In this document: positions 26,371-34,885 of the stretch, in pieces
Position numbering within the stretch: the first letter of the stretch is position 1
How the letters are laid out: every line of letters begins with the position of its first letter
The notes under the pieces: model-generated
Seen by the model: only the letters and a program-made list of their open reading frames with translations
Database searches by the model: none
Told to the model about the DNA's origin: nothing
Source: JALYXV01 sp963733505
Lineage (GTDB): Bacteria; Actinomycetota; Acidimicrobiia; Acidimicrobiales; Palsa-688
Direction: 5' to 3'
Length of the DNA: 64,000 bases
Assembly: GCA_963733505.1 (NCBI GenBank)
Contig: CAVTDW010000003.1
Span: 1-64,000 of the forward strand
Position numbers and translations under genes: made by a program

Positions 26371-26838
26371 GTGAGCGACGGGCCGGAAGGGCTGACGGGC
26401 GACACGACGGCGGAGGGTGACGGCGAAGACCAGGGCGGGATGGATCTCGAGTCGGTCGAGATCATCACCGCCGAGGTCGAAGACGACGGCACGGTCGTCG
26501 TTGACGACCTTGTCGCCGAAGTCGACTCGCAAGGAAACGTGGTGGCCACCGACGAGTTGGTGGAGATCGACCTACCCGACGGGACCGTGATCCTCGACGA
26601 GACGTTCTCCGTCGCCGACGAGAGCGGTGAGTTGGTGGTGATCGAGGAGGACACCACGATTTTCACCCCTGAGGTCGAAGACGAGGCCGAGGAAGAGGCA
26701 GCTGCGACTCCCCCGCGGCCGAGAGCGACAACAGCAGCAACGGCAACGCCGCGGGGACCTGAGCCGAGTCCCGCCGACCGCCGACCGCGGATGCCGCTCA
26801 TCGCTCGTGCCGTAGGCGGCGTCGCTCGGGCATGCTGA
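26371..26838 (+). CDS. acidic repeat-like hypothetical protein
   Basis: The protein begins at GTG 26371 and its first 110 residues are strongly acidic and beta-prone, with a loosely repeated pattern (EDDGTVVVDDLVAEVDSQGN, then LVEIDLPDGTVILDETFSVA). The last 45 residues switch abruptly to Pro/Arg-rich sequence. The next frame over the same bases reads DSPAAESDNSSNGNAAGT and stops near 26762, which continues the earlier composition much better, so a one-base indel near 26705 is likely. No signal peptide or membrane segment. Function unknown. RNase HI starts 5 bp after the written stop. Confidence 0.6.
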   Translation: MSDGPEGLTGDTTAEGDGEDQGGMDLESVEIITAEVEDDGTVVVDDLVAEVDSQGNVVATDELVEIDLPDGTVILDETFSVADESGELVVIEEDTTIFTPEVEDEAEEEAAATPPRPRATTAATATPRGPEPSPADRRPRMPLIARAVGGVARAC

Positions 26839-26842
26839 CGCA

Positions 26843-27535
26843 ATGACGGACGAGCAGCCGCTAACGCCTGCGAAGCCGGTGACCCTGGGGCCGACGACGG
26901 TGTACACCGACGGGGCGTGCCAGGGCAACCCGGGGCCCGGCGGGTGGGCGTGGGCCGTGCCCGGGGGCCGCTATCAGAGTGGTCCCGAGTCGTACACGAC
27001 CAATCAGCGCATGGAGATCAAGGCCGCCCTCCAGGCCGTCACCACCTTGGCCGGCCCGCTCGTGGTGGTCAGCGACTCGACGTACGTCGTCAACTGTTTC
27101 CGCGATCGGTGGTGGCAGGGCTGGCTGGCCCGGGGCTGGACCAACTCGGCCAAGAAACCCGTCGCCAACCGCGACCTCTGGGAGCCGCTCATCGAGGCCT
27201 ATCGCGCCGAGCCCGGGCGCCTCGCCTTCCGATGGGTCAAGGGCCACAGCTCCGACCGCATGAACGACCTCGTCGACAGGCTGGCGGTCGCGGCCGCGGC
27301 GTCGCAGTCCGGTGTCAGCGGCTCCGGCATGCCGGCCGTTCTCGGTCCGCCTGACGCTGCCGGCCCGTCTGACGCTGCCGGCCCGTCTGACGCTGCCGGC
27401 CCGCCTGACGCTGCCGGCCCGCCTGACGCTGCCGGCCCGCCTGACGCTCCGCCGAAGCTCCAGGGTCCCGGCCCCGGTCCCGCGGCCCGTCAGCGCCGCG
27501 CTGGACCGTCCGCCAGCCGCGGCCGCAACGGCTGA
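26843..27535 (+). CDS. rnhA: ribonuclease HI with Pro/Asp/Ala-Gly repeat tail
   Basis: RNase HI cleaves the RNA strand of RNA-DNA hybrids. All four catalytic acids are present in the first 150 residues: Asp in YTDGACQGNPGPGGWAWAV, Glu in TNQRMEIKAALQAV, Asp in VVVSDSTYVV, and the last Asp in VKGHSSDRMNDLVDRLA. After about residue 155 the protein carries some 75 extra residues: six PPDAAG/PSDAAG repeats followed by a Pro/Arg tail. This is not part of the nuclease fold; it may be a disordered linker or arise from repeat expansion. A standard RNase HI is about 150 residues long. Confidence 0.93.
   Translation: MTDEQPLTPAKPVTLGPTTVYTDGACQGNPGPGGWAWAVPGGRYQSGPESYTTNQRMEIKAALQAVTTLAGPLVVVSDSTYVVNCFRDRWWQGWLARGWTNSAKKPVANRDLWEPLIEAYRAEPGRLAFRWVKGHSSDRMNDLVDRLAVAAAASQSGVSGSGMPAVLGPPDAAGPSDAAGPSDAAGPPDAAGPPDAAGPPDAPPKLQGPGPGPAARQRRAGPSASRGRNG
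27351..27440 (+). repeat. 18-bp tandem repeat in the RNase HI tail
   Basis: Five nearly perfect copies of an 18-bp unit (CTGACGCTGCCGGCCCGC, with T or C at the last position) encode the DAAGP(P/S) repeats. The period keeps the reading frame. Confidence 0.85.
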
Positions 27536-27562
27536 GGGTACCGAAGGCACGGAGCACTCGAC

Positions 27563-28283
27563 GTGACACCGACGGTCATCTGCCCGGCGTGCGGTGCTCA
27601 GGCACCCACGGGTTCCCGTTATTGCCCAAACTGCGCCGCCGCGCTGCCGGGCGGCCCAGGCGCGCCCGGACCGACAGAAATACCCGCCACTCCAGCCCTC
27701 CCCGGCCCCCTTTTCCCCACCTCCTAGTACAGGAACCAGTCCTTGGGTCAAGGCGCTCGTCATCGCGCTGGTCGTGGCGGTGGTGGCCGCCATCACCGTG
27801 GCGATCGTCCTGCTCGTGGGCCTCAGCGGTGCCTCCAACTCGATCAACGACGCCATCACGCCGAAACCGGGTCGTCCGTCGGGCTACCACGGCCCCGCAT
27901 ATCCGGGGATGCAGGTGCAGGACCACGTTGCCGGCGGTCCCGGTCCGGGTCACCCCGTCGATCTGCTCGGCGAGACGCTCACGGCGGGCGACCTCGTGCG
28001 CACGGCCAGCATTCTCGGCCCCACGCTGTGCACACCGGTGACCATCGCCAACCACTCGGCGACGACGAAGGACGTGGGGGCGCAGGAGTGGAAACTGCAG
28101 CAACCCGACGGAATCGTCCAGACCTTCGCCATCACGGGCAGCCTCCTCGGCGGCCAGATCGCGCCCGGCGGTAAGGCCGGCGGGACGGTGTGTTTCGCCG
28201 ATACCGGGCAGTCGGGCACCTTCACCCTCCTCTGGCAGCAGTTGCTGCGGGTCGACCGCGCCGTGTGGCTCTTGCGGGTCTGA
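27563..28283 (+). CDS. zinc-ribbon membrane protein with DUF4352-like domain (frameshifted here)
   Basis: GTG 27563 opens a frame with a zinc ribbon, CPACGAQAPTGSRYCPNCAA, then a Pro/Ala linker that stops early near 27727. The neighbouring frame carries on with a transmembrane helix (VKALVIALVVAVVAAITVAI) and an extracellular immunoglobulin-like domain (TPVTIANHSATTKDVGAQEW, GQIAPGGKAGGTVCFADTGQ). This zinc ribbon-TM-DUF4352 order is a known architecture, and total length minus one is a multiple of three, so a single inserted base in the 27640-27720 linker is the likely cause of the break. Role unknown; a membrane sensor or anchor is plausible. Confidence 0.68.
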
Positions 28284-28411
28284 GTTCCCTCGAAACTCCC
28301 CGATCCGGGTAGATCCGAGTGACCGGGAATGGGTCGGTGTCGAACAACCTCCCGACGCCAGGATCCGTCCCCGTCAACGGACGGAACCAGAAGAGCGAAG
28401 AAGGGGCGACC

Positions 28412-28699
28412 ATGATGGGTTTGAGCCGACGGATGTTCCTGCAGCGGGGCTCGATGGCAGTGGCGATGGCCGGTGTTGCGACATCGCTGCCGCTGCTCTC
28501 GGAGGTCGCGACCGGCCCGGGGGCGTCAGAAGCGGCGACGACGGCGTCGGAGGCGTCGGAGGGTTTCCAGGTGACCGAGGCGCTCGTGGCCCACGTCCGC
28601 GACGTCGGCAGCGGGGACATCCACCTCTTCGTCGGTGAACGCCAAATCGTGCTCAACGATCCCGCCCTGGCCCGCGCCCTGTTCCGCGCCACCCGCTAA
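28412..28699 (+). CDS. small Tat-exported protein
   Basis: A 95-residue protein with a clear twin-arginine signal, SRRMFLQRGSMAVAMAGVAT, and a cleavable hydrophobic stretch ending near SEAATTAS. The mature part is about 60 residues (VTEALVAHVRDVGSGDIHLF, then VGERQIVLNDPALARALFRA). Tat export suggests that it folds, or binds a cofactor, before crossing the membrane. ATG 28412 is preferred; GAAGAAGGGG lies upstream. It ends 38 bp before the DUF4331 gene, probably in one operon with it. I know of no function. Confidence 0.75.
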   Translation: MMGLSRRMFLQRGSMAVAMAGVATSLPLLSEVATGPGASEAATTASEASEGFQVTEALVAHVRDVGSGDIHLFVGERQIVLNDPALARALFRATR

Positions 28700-28737
28700 C
28701 CGTCCACACATGTCCGAACCCGAACCAAAGGTGAACC

Positions 28738-30087
28738 ATGTCATCGCATCGTGAAGCGCCCGAAATATCCAAGGACCCGGTTGCCGACAGCACCGACCTC
28801 TACGCCTTCGTAAGCCCCGACGACCCGCACACCGTCACCCTCATCAGCAACTACATCCCGCTCGAAGGCCCCGCCGCCGGTCCCAACTTCTACGAGTTCG
28901 GCGATGACGTGCTGTACCAGATCAACATCGACAACGACGGTGACGGCGTCGCCGAAGTCATCTACAGCTTCCGTTTCACGACCACGGTGCAGAACCCGAA
29001 CACCTTCCTCTACAACACCGGGCCCATCACCTCGCTGACCGACGCCAGCTTCAACCGCCGGCAGACCTACAGCGTCACCCGCACCGACGCCAGCCACCGG
29101 GTCACCGCCTTGGCGTCGGGCTTGACGTGCCCGCCGTGCAACATCGGCCCCCTGTCGACCCCGCACTACCCGACCCTGGCCCGCAGCGCCGTCCACTCCC
29201 TGCCCGGCGGCCGCACGGTCTTCGCCGGCCAACGCGCCGAGGGGTTCTACGTCGATCTGGGCGCGGTCTTCGACCTGGGCGACCTCCGCCCGTTCGAGAA
29301 CCTGCACGCCTTCGGGAACCTCCCGGCCCGCAACGGGGTCAACGCCACCAAGAAGCTCAACGTCCACAGCATCGCCCTCAAGGTCCCGATCAGCGACCTG
29401 ACCGCAGGTTCACCGGTCATCGGCGTCTGGGCCAGCGCGTCGCGCCAGAAGGTGCGGGTGCTCGACCAACCGACCGCCGACCAGACGCTGGCGACGGTGG
29501 AGACGGGCCCGTTCGTCCAGGTCTCGCGCCTCGGCAACCCGCTGTTCAACGAGGTCCTCGTGCCCATGGTCAAGAAGGACTACTGGAACACCCAGCAGCC
29601 GGTCAACGATTCACAGTTCGTGGCCGGCGTGGCCCACCCGGAGCTCGCAGGCCTGCTCAACGTGCTGTATCCCGGAGTGTTCCCGCACCTGGCCGCCTAC
29701 ACCCAGCCTCGCGCCGACCTCGAGGCCATCCTGCTGACGGGCATCCCGGCGGGCATCGTGACGCCCACCTACACCACCTTCACCGGCCCCACGCCCGCCG
29801 ACATGCTGCGCCTCAACACCTCGATCCCGCCGACCGCCAGCCCCAACGTGCTCGGCGTCCTCGGCGGCGACCTGGCGGGCTTCCCGAATGGCCGGCGGGT
29901 CTTCGACGACGTCTTCACCATCGAGCTGCGGGCCATCGCCGGGGCGACCATCCCCCTCGTCGACGCGAACTACACCCCCGACGGCGCCGCCTCGGTCGTC
30001 ACCGACGGCGTGGCGTTCGACAACTACCTGCCCTCGTTCCCGTACCTGGGCGTGCCCTACAGCGGCTACGACGTTCCGTCGAGTTAG
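28738..30087 (+). CDS. DUF4331 domain-containing protein
   Basis: A 449-residue protein starting MSSHREAPEISKDPVADSTD, the hallmark N-terminus of DUF4331 (SHREAP...D.TDLYAF). Further family blocks are LYAFVSPDDPHTVTLISNYI, INIDNDGDGVAEVIYSFRFT and the C-terminal DVFTIELRAIAG. DUF4331 proteins are beta-rich and often predicted to be surface-located, though this one has no signal peptide of its own; the preceding gene has a Tat signal, so co-export with a partner is conceivable. Function is not established. The 110-residue gene follows at once, so the three genes probably form an operon. Confidence 0.9.
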   Translation: MSSHREAPEISKDPVADSTDLYAFVSPDDPHTVTLISNYIPLEGPAAGPNFYEFGDDVLYQINIDNDGDGVAEVIYSFRFTTTVQNPNTFLYNTGPITSLTDASFNRRQTYSVTRTDASHRVTALASGLTCPPCNIGPLSTPHYPTLARSAVHSLPGGRTVFAGQRAEGFYVDLGAVFDLGDLRPFENLHAFGNLPARNGVNATKKLNVHSIALKVPISDLTAGSPVIGVWASASRQKVRVLDQPTADQTLATVETGPFVQVSRLGNPLFNEVLVPMVKKDYWNTQQPVNDSQFVAGVAHPELAGLLNVLYPGVFPHLAAYTQPRADLEAILLTGIPAGIVTPTYTTFTGPTPADMLRLNTSIPPTASPNVLGVLGGDLAGFPNGRRVFDDVFTIELRAIAGATIPLVDANYTPDGAASVVTDGVAFDNYLPSFPYLGVPYSGYDVPSS

Positions 30088-30095
30088 TGCCGCTC

Positions 30096-30428
30096 ATGGC
30101 CAGGGAGGTCTGGGAAAAGGGGGACCGTCTCCACTCCGAGCGCCGCCTTTCAGAGGGCGTCGTGATCGAGATCGGAGGCTCTATCGGTGCTCTCGTCGTC
30201 AACACCACACACGCCTTGGACGGGGCGGAGATCGAAATCTGCCCGGTCGGCAGCACCGCTCGGACCCACACCATCGTGCGGGCCCGGGAGATTCCCGGCG
30301 GGGCCGTGGTCTACGCCGGAGTGTTCCCGTCGCTGCCCGCCGGCGCCTACACGGTGCTGGCGTGGGGCGCGTTGCCGGCGGCGGAGGTGCGGATCGAGGG
30401 AGGGGCGGTCACCGAGTTCAGCTGGTAG
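30096..30428 (+). CDS. hypothetical beta-rich protein after DUF4331 (110 aa)
   Basis: A 110-residue protein, predicted mostly beta-strand: GVVIEIGGSIGALVVNTTHA, LDGAEIEICPVGSTARTHTI, GGAVVYAGVFPSLPAGAYTV and EVRIEGGAVTEFSW. The layout suggests one small beta-sandwich of the carboxypeptidase-regulatory or transthyretin-like kind. ATG 30096 lies 9 bp after the DUF4331 stop region; a GTG at 30087 in the same frame is an alternative. Position implies a shared role with DUF4331. It is convergent with the VOC gene and overlaps it by 11 bp. Confidence 0.7.
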   Translation: MAREVWEKGDRLHSERRLSEGVVIEIGGSIGALVVNTTHALDGAEIEICPVGSTARTHTIVRAREIPGGAVVYAGVFPSLPAGAYTVLAWGALPAAEVRIEGGAVTEFSW

Positions 30429-30825
30429 GGCGGATGGCGTGGGTGTTGGCCTCGTCGGTGAAGGCGGCGTCCATGGCATCGGGCCGGTCAACCCGTAGGA
30501 GGGCGATGCTGGTACCGCTGGCGTCGCGCCACACGCTCGCCGGCCCCTCGGGGGTGCCGAGGGGGCCCGCCTCCAGGAGCCAGCCGGCGTCGCGCAGGGC
30601 GGTGCCGGTGGCATCGAGGTCGTCCACGGCGTAGATAGGCAGGACCGAACCGGCGGGCCGGTGGTCGGCCAGCAGCACGACGGGCGGGGCGCCGGTGTCG
30701 ACGGCTGCGACATCGGCGTCGAAGGCCTGGAAACGCCAGCGCAGCCGGGCACCGGGCAGGCCCAGCCATGCCGCCAGGTCCCGCTCGGTGTTGGACGAGC
30801 CGATGTAGACGAAGCGCAACTCCAC
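30418..30825 (-). CDS. VOC-family (glyoxalase-like) protein
   Basis: A 135-residue protein of the vicinal-oxygen-chelate fold in two beta-alpha-beta-beta-beta halves: VELRFVYIGSSNTERDLAAW opens the first module, PPVVLLADHRPAGSVLPIYA links to the second, and DDLDATGTALRDAGWLLEAG, then GPASVWRDASGTSIALLRVD complete it. The fold hosts glyoxalase I, dioxygenases and resistance proteins; the metal-ligand set is not obvious here, so activity is left open. GTG 30825 is chosen because the open frame further upstream is antisense to the signal-peptide gene. Its 3' end overlaps the preceding convergent gene. Confidence 0.75.
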   Translation of the reverse strand: MELRFVYIGSSNTERDLAAWLGLPGARLRWRFQAFDADVAAVDTGAPPVVLLADHRPAGSVLPIYAVDDLDATGTALRDAGWLLEAGPLGTPEGPASVWRDASGTSIALLRVDRPDAMDAAFTDEANTHAIRPTS

Positions 30826-30961
30826 GGGCGGTGAGCGTAGGACCTCCCCTTGGCGCGACCTAACAGGACCATCACAACTTCGCGGCCGCTGACTCACATC
30901 TCTCGCCGACCCTGATGGCAAGACGGCAGCCATGGTGGCGGCCGACAAGGAGAGCACTGAA

Positions 30962-31516
30962 ATGAAACTCTCATTCGGCACCAAGGTCGCCGGCCTGGCC
31001 CTGGCCGGCACCCTCTTGGCGGGAGCGGGGACGATGGCGTGGGCGGACAACACCGGCGCCGCTGCGTCCACGTCCGCGTCCACGTCTGGGGCGGCGGGCG
31101 CGGCTGCGCCGGCCTCGGCGAGCGCCAAGGCTGCAGGCAAGGCGGCGGCCAAGGCATCTGGGCGGGGGCTGGCGATCCTGCGCCGGGCGGACCACGGCGA
31201 CGTGGAAGTCAGCGTCAAGGGAACGAGCGGCACCCCGACGTGGAAGACGGTCACCTTCGACCGCGGTCAGGTGAGCGACGTGGCGGCCGACCACATCACC
31301 CTGGCCCGGCCCGACGGCAAGTCGGTGACCTTGAAGATCACCGGCGATACGAAATACAAGGGCATCACGTCGTGGCAGCAGGTGACGAAGGCGCAGGGCG
31401 CCATCGTTATCTCCGAGAGCGGCAATGCGACCGTGATCCTTCAGAAGACGGCTGGTGCGGCCAAGCCCGCCGCGCCGGCCACGCCCGCCACGCCCGCCAG
31501 TCCGCCCGCGGCCTAG
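30962..31516 (+). CDS. secreted Ala-rich protein with DUF5666-like domain
   Basis: A 184-residue protein. An N-terminal signal peptide (MKLSFGTKVAGLALAGTLLA, cut probably at MAWA-DN) is followed by a low-complexity Ala/Ser/Lys linker, then a small beta domain (VTFDRGQVSDVAADHITLAR, SVTLKITGDTKYKGITSWQQ, GAIVISESGNATVILQK) and an Ala/Pro tail. The domain matches the pattern of DUF5666-like OB-fold repeats found in exported actinobacterial proteins. It is expected to be extracellular or cell-wall associated, with no enzymatic motif. ATG 30962 is selected for the signal peptide. A strong hairpin follows 12 bp after the stop. Confidence 0.8.
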   Translation: MKLSFGTKVAGLALAGTLLAGAGTMAWADNTGAAASTSASTSGAAGAAAPASASAKAAGKAAAKASGRGLAILRRADHGDVEVSVKGTSGTPTWKTVTFDRGQVSDVAADHITLARPDGKSVTLKITGDTKYKGITSWQQVTKAQGAIVISESGNATVILQKTAGAAKPAAPATPATPASPPAA

Positions 31517-31528
31517 CGCATCGTGTTG

Positions 31529-31566
31529 CCCGCGGCGCCCGGCAATGATGCGCCGGGCGCTGCGGG
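31529..31566. terminator. bidirectional terminator between convergent genes
   Basis: CCCGCGGCGCCCGGC (31529-31543) and GCCGGGCGCTGCGGG (31552-31566) form a 15-bp stem with one central mismatch and an 8-nt loop. It lies between the stops of the secreted protein gene (plus) and the 68-residue gene (minus), as expected for a shared terminator, although neither side has a long T-run. Confidence 0.72.
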
Positions 31567-31573
31567 GGTGGAG

Positions 31574-31780
31574 CTACTTCGACAGAACGTTGATCGCCTG
31601 GGCCCAGAGCACGTACTTGTTGGTGGCCAGATCATGGATCGAGTTGATGTTGAACGCGGCCTTCAGGTGCTCCGCGTCACCGTCGGACACGCCCTGGAGG
31701 GCGGAGACCGGCGCGGCGGCCAGTTCCGCGAAATCCTTGCCCTCGTATGCCTTGTCGAGAAACTTCGCTACGTCTGCCAT
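31574..31780 (-). CDS. small helical conserved protein (68 aa)
   Basis: A 68-residue protein (MADVAKFLDKAYEGKDFAEL, APVSALQGVSDGDAEHLKAA, FNINSIHDLATNKYVLWAQA). It has a strong ribosome-binding site, AGGAGG, at ideal spacing. The middle resembles a helix-hairpin-helix or SAM-like turn (LQGVSDGDAEHLKAAFNINS), seen in other small actinobacterial proteins of unknown role. Codon use and the strong start suggest good expression. It ends 8 bp from the bidirectional terminator. Confidence 0.78.
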   Translation of the reverse strand: MADVAKFLDKAYEGKDFAELAAAPVSALQGVSDGDAEHLKAAFNINSIHDLATNKYVLWAQAINVLSK

Positions 31781-32001
31781 GTGTTTCCTCCTGATTTACG
31801 CCGGTGGGCGTAGGGCGTTTGCGGTCAGTCTGCCGCAGGGCGCACACCGGACATTTCGCTGGTTGATGCGGTTGCTCAACAGGGTCGAAGCCCCCCTGAC
31901 CCCGAAGCCACCATACCGGCTGTGCGTTTTCCGACCAAGCGCGGATCGGTCGGCCGAGGCGTAGGGAGCGTGGTGTCGAGCGGCCGTTAGGCTCGCCACC
32001 T

Positions 32002-33745
32002 ATGGCTGAGCAGCTTCTGAGCGGGCGCTACCAGATCGTGCGCCACCTCGCCCGCGGGGGGATGGCCGAGGTCTATCTGGCCCACGACGAACTGCTGGAC
32101 CGCCCAGTGGCGGTGAAGGTCCTGTTCCCGGAGCTGGCTCGGGATGCCTCCTTCGTCGAGCGCTTCCGTCGAGAGGCGCAATCGGCGGCCCGCTTGAACC
32201 ACCCGAATATCGTCTCGGTGTACGACTTCGGTGAAGATCAGGACGCCCAATACATCGTCATGGAGTACGTCGAGGGCCAGACGCTGCGGGACATGATCCG
32301 TGCCGGAGGTCCGATGGCTCCCGCGGAGGCGATCAAGATCGGGACCGACATCGCCGCCGGTTTGGCGGTGGCGCACACCGAGGACATCGTCCACCGTGAC
32401 ATGAAGCCGGCCAACGTCCTCATCGCAGCCGACGGAGAAGGAACGGCCAAGGTCGCGGACTTCGGCATCGCCCGGGCGGTCGGCGCGGGCAGCGATCTCA
32501 CCATGCCTGGGTCGGTCGTGGGTACCGCTACCTACCTCTCGCCCGAGCAGGCCCAGGGCATCGCGGTGGACCAGCGCAGCGATGTGTACTCACTTGGAAT
32601 GGTGATGTACGAGATGTTGACCGGGCAGGCGCCGTTTCGGGGCGACAACCCGCTCGCAATCGCCTACAAGCAGCAGCACGAGGTCCCACCTCCGCCGTCG
32701 GCTATGAACCCCGCCGTTTCGGCCCAGCTCGATGACATCGTGGCGCGGGCCATGTCACTTGACCCAGAGCGCCGGCAGCGCTCCGCCGGGGAGTTCCGGT
32801 CCGAGCTTCTCGCCCTCGGCCAGGCTCCCGCGGGCGGCGATCCCACCGTGGCGTTCATGCCGCCGGCGGAAACCCAGATCTTCCCCGCGGCAGGTCGGCC
32901 GGCCGCCGGGGGTGGTCCGGGTGCGGGTGCGGGTGCGGCCGCTTTGGCCGGAATCGGCGGTGGTGGGGCTGGCGCCGCTGGTGAGGCTGTCGCTGGTTCT
33001 GGCGGTGGCGCGGGTGGTGGTTCTGGCGGTCTGGCGTCTGGGTTGGCTGGGCTCTGGGTCTGGGTCTGGGTCTGGGTCTGGGCCGGGGTCTGGGTTTGGG
33101 GCGGGCGCTGCGGCCGCGGCTGGTGCTGGCCTCGGGGCCGCCGCCGCCGTCGGTGGGGGCCGGCGTGGCCGCGGGGTCGGGGCTGGTTCCGGGCGCCGCG
33201 CTGCTCCTCGGGGTGCTGGTTCGGGGGCTGGCATTGGCGCCGGGAACGGCGGCCGTCAGGGGCCTACGACGCCACCGGATGTCTACCGGCGGCGGCGCTT
33301 CGTTGTCCTCGGAGTAGTGGCGCTCGTTCTCCTCGTTGTCGTCGTGCTCGTCCTTCTCAACTCCGGTGGGGGTAGTGGCAGCAAGGCAACGACGACCGTG
33401 CCGCCGGTGGTCGGGTCCAGCGTCACCGATGCCATGGCCGCCTTGAGCCAGGCCCACCTCAAATCGCAGGTCACCGAACAACCCCGGCCGGGTGCCCCGA
33501 ACGTCGTGGCCGAACAGATTCCGATTGCCGGGGCGCGGGTCGATCGCGACAGCACGGTGACGCTGATCATCCCCAGTGCGACTACCACGACGACGAGGGT
33601 GCTGCCGTCGACCAGGCCGTCGACCCGTCCGACGACGACCACCAGCCTGCAGCCGACGACGACCGTGGCGCCCACCACGACGGTGACGCTGCCGCGCACG
33701 ACGGTGCCCAGCACGACCGCGATTACGGCTCCGCCAGCCACCTGA
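32002..33745 (+). CDS. Hanks-type Ser/Thr protein kinase with PASTA domain (frameshifted here)
   Basis: Residues about 8-270 form a complete kinase: glycine-rich loop YQIVRHLARGGMAEVYLAHD, catalytic lysine in VAVKVLFPEL, HRDMKPANVL loop, DFGIAR magnesium site, GTATYLSPEQAQG. A Gly/Ala-rich linker follows, containing (GGGTCT)n; there the written frame turns into Trp/Arg-rich sequence and ends at 33375, while the next frame continues through a transmembrane helix (FVVLGVVALVLLVVVVLVLL), one PASTA domain (PPVVGSSVTDAMAALSQAHL) and a Thr/Pro tail to 33745. One inserted base near 33050 explains it. PASTA kinases sense cell-wall fragments and phosphorylate growth regulators. The AdoMetDC-like gene follows 14 bp later. 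Confidence 0.85.
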
Positions 33746-33759
33746 GGCTTGAGAGGCTG

Positions 33760-34137
33760 ATGGCCGGTCCGTTCGGGTGGGAACTGCTGCTCGACCTGTT
33801 CGATTGCGACGAGACGATCCTCTCCGACGAGGCCCGGCTGCGGCAGTTCGTGGAAACATTGTGCGACGACGTGCTCGAGATGCGCCGGTACGGCGACTGC
33901 ATCATCTGCTGGTTCGGGTCGGGGGACATCGATACCGAGGGATATTCCGTCGTGCAACTGATCGAGACCTCCAGCGTCGTCGGGCATCTGTCTCCCCACC
34001 GGCGGTCGGCCTACTGGGATGTCTTCTCGTGCCGCCCGTTCTCCGAGGAGCAGGTCACGGAATTCGCGAGGCGAACCTTCGCCGCCGGGCGGGTCGCCGC
34101 CCACTACGTCGTCCGGGGCGGGCCGCCGGCGGGATGA
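33760..34137 (+). CDS. S-adenosylmethionine decarboxylase-like protein with altered cleavage motif
   Basis: A 125-residue protein with the ground plan of bacterial AdoMet decarboxylase (SpeD/SpeH): FGWELLLDLFDCDETILSDE, a central GDCIICWFGSGDIDTEGYSV, then VVQLIETSSVVGHLSPHRRS and AYWDVFSCRPFSEEQVTEF, matching the usual order ESH...IHTWPE..YAAVDVFTCG. In the canonical enzyme the Ser of ESH is cleaved to the pyruvoyl cofactor; here the position reads ETS. Whether it self-processes, and on which substrate, is open; some SpeD homologues have become ornithine or arginine decarboxylases. It lies 14 bp after the kinase and 30 bp before the DsbA-like gene. Confidence 0.62.
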   Translation: MAGPFGWELLLDLFDCDETILSDEARLRQFVETLCDDVLEMRRYGDCIICWFGSGDIDTEGYSVVQLIETSSVVGHLSPHRRSAYWDVFSCRPFSEEQVTEFARRTFAAGRVAAHYVVRGGPPAG

Positions 34138-34167
34138 AGTCGGCGCCGGCCATTGTTGTACCCGGGT

Positions 34168-34875
34168 ATGAAGGTAGAAATTTGGTCTGACGTGGTCTGT
34201 CCGTGGTGCTACATCGGCAAGCGCCGGTTCGAGGCCGCGTTGGCGCAGTTCGAACACAAGGAGCAGGTCGCGGTGGTGTGGCGCTCATTCGAGCTTGATC
34301 CTTCCGCGCCGCGGAAGCGTTCTGGGGCCTACGCCGAGCGCTTGGCCGCGAAGTACCGGATGAGCGTGCCCGAGGCACAGTCCATGGTCGACCACATGGT
34401 GGACGTCGGCGGTCAGAACGGGGTGGATTTCCACTTCGATATCGCCCAGCCGGGCAACACCTTCGACGCCCATCGCCTGTTGCATCTCGCACGGGACCGG
34501 GGGAAACAGGACGCCCTGAAGGAACGCTTCCTCGCGGCGGGGTTCACCGAGGGTGCGCCCATCGGCGACGCCGATACGTTGGCGGCACTGGCAACGGAGG
34601 TCGGGCTCCTACCTGACGAGGTTCGATCCGTGCTCGAGGGCGACGCCTACGCCGCCGACGTCAGGGCAGACGAGCAACAGGCGGTCATGTTGGGCATCTC
34701 CGCGGTGCCGTTCTTCGTGGTGGCCGAGCGCTACGGCCTGGCAGGCGCCCAGCCGAGCGACCTGATCCTGCAGGTACTCGAAGACGCCTGGGCGGAGATC
34801 GCCGCGAGTCCGCCTGACGCTCACCCGGGCGCGGCACCGGGCTGCACCGACGACTCCTGCGCCATCGCCACCTGA
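34168..34875 (+). CDS. DsbA-family oxidoreductase (FrnE-like)
   Basis: A 235-residue thioredoxin-fold protein. MKVEIWSDVVCPWCYIGKRR carries the redox pair CPWC in the first strand-helix unit; an inserted helical domain follows; ISAVPFFVVAERYGLAGAQP has the cis-proline. Lack of a signal peptide makes it cytoplasmic, like FrnE and 2-hydroxychromene-2-carboxylate-isomerase relatives. A second pair (CTDDSC) lies in the C-terminal extension and might relay disulfides. ATG 34168 is chosen because the protein starts at the first strand. It may be read through from the kinase operon. Confidence 0.9.
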   Translation: MKVEIWSDVVCPWCYIGKRRFEAALAQFEHKEQVAVVWRSFELDPSAPRKRSGAYAERLAAKYRMSVPEAQSMVDHMVDVGGQNGVDFHFDIAQPGNTFDAHRLLHLARDRGKQDALKERFLAAGFTEGAPIGDADTLAALATEVGLLPDEVRSVLEGDAYAADVRADEQQAVMLGISAVPFFVVAERYGLAGAQPSDLILQVLEDAWAEIAASPPDAHPGAAPGCTDDSCAIAT

Positions 34876-34885
34876 AGAGCGGGCG

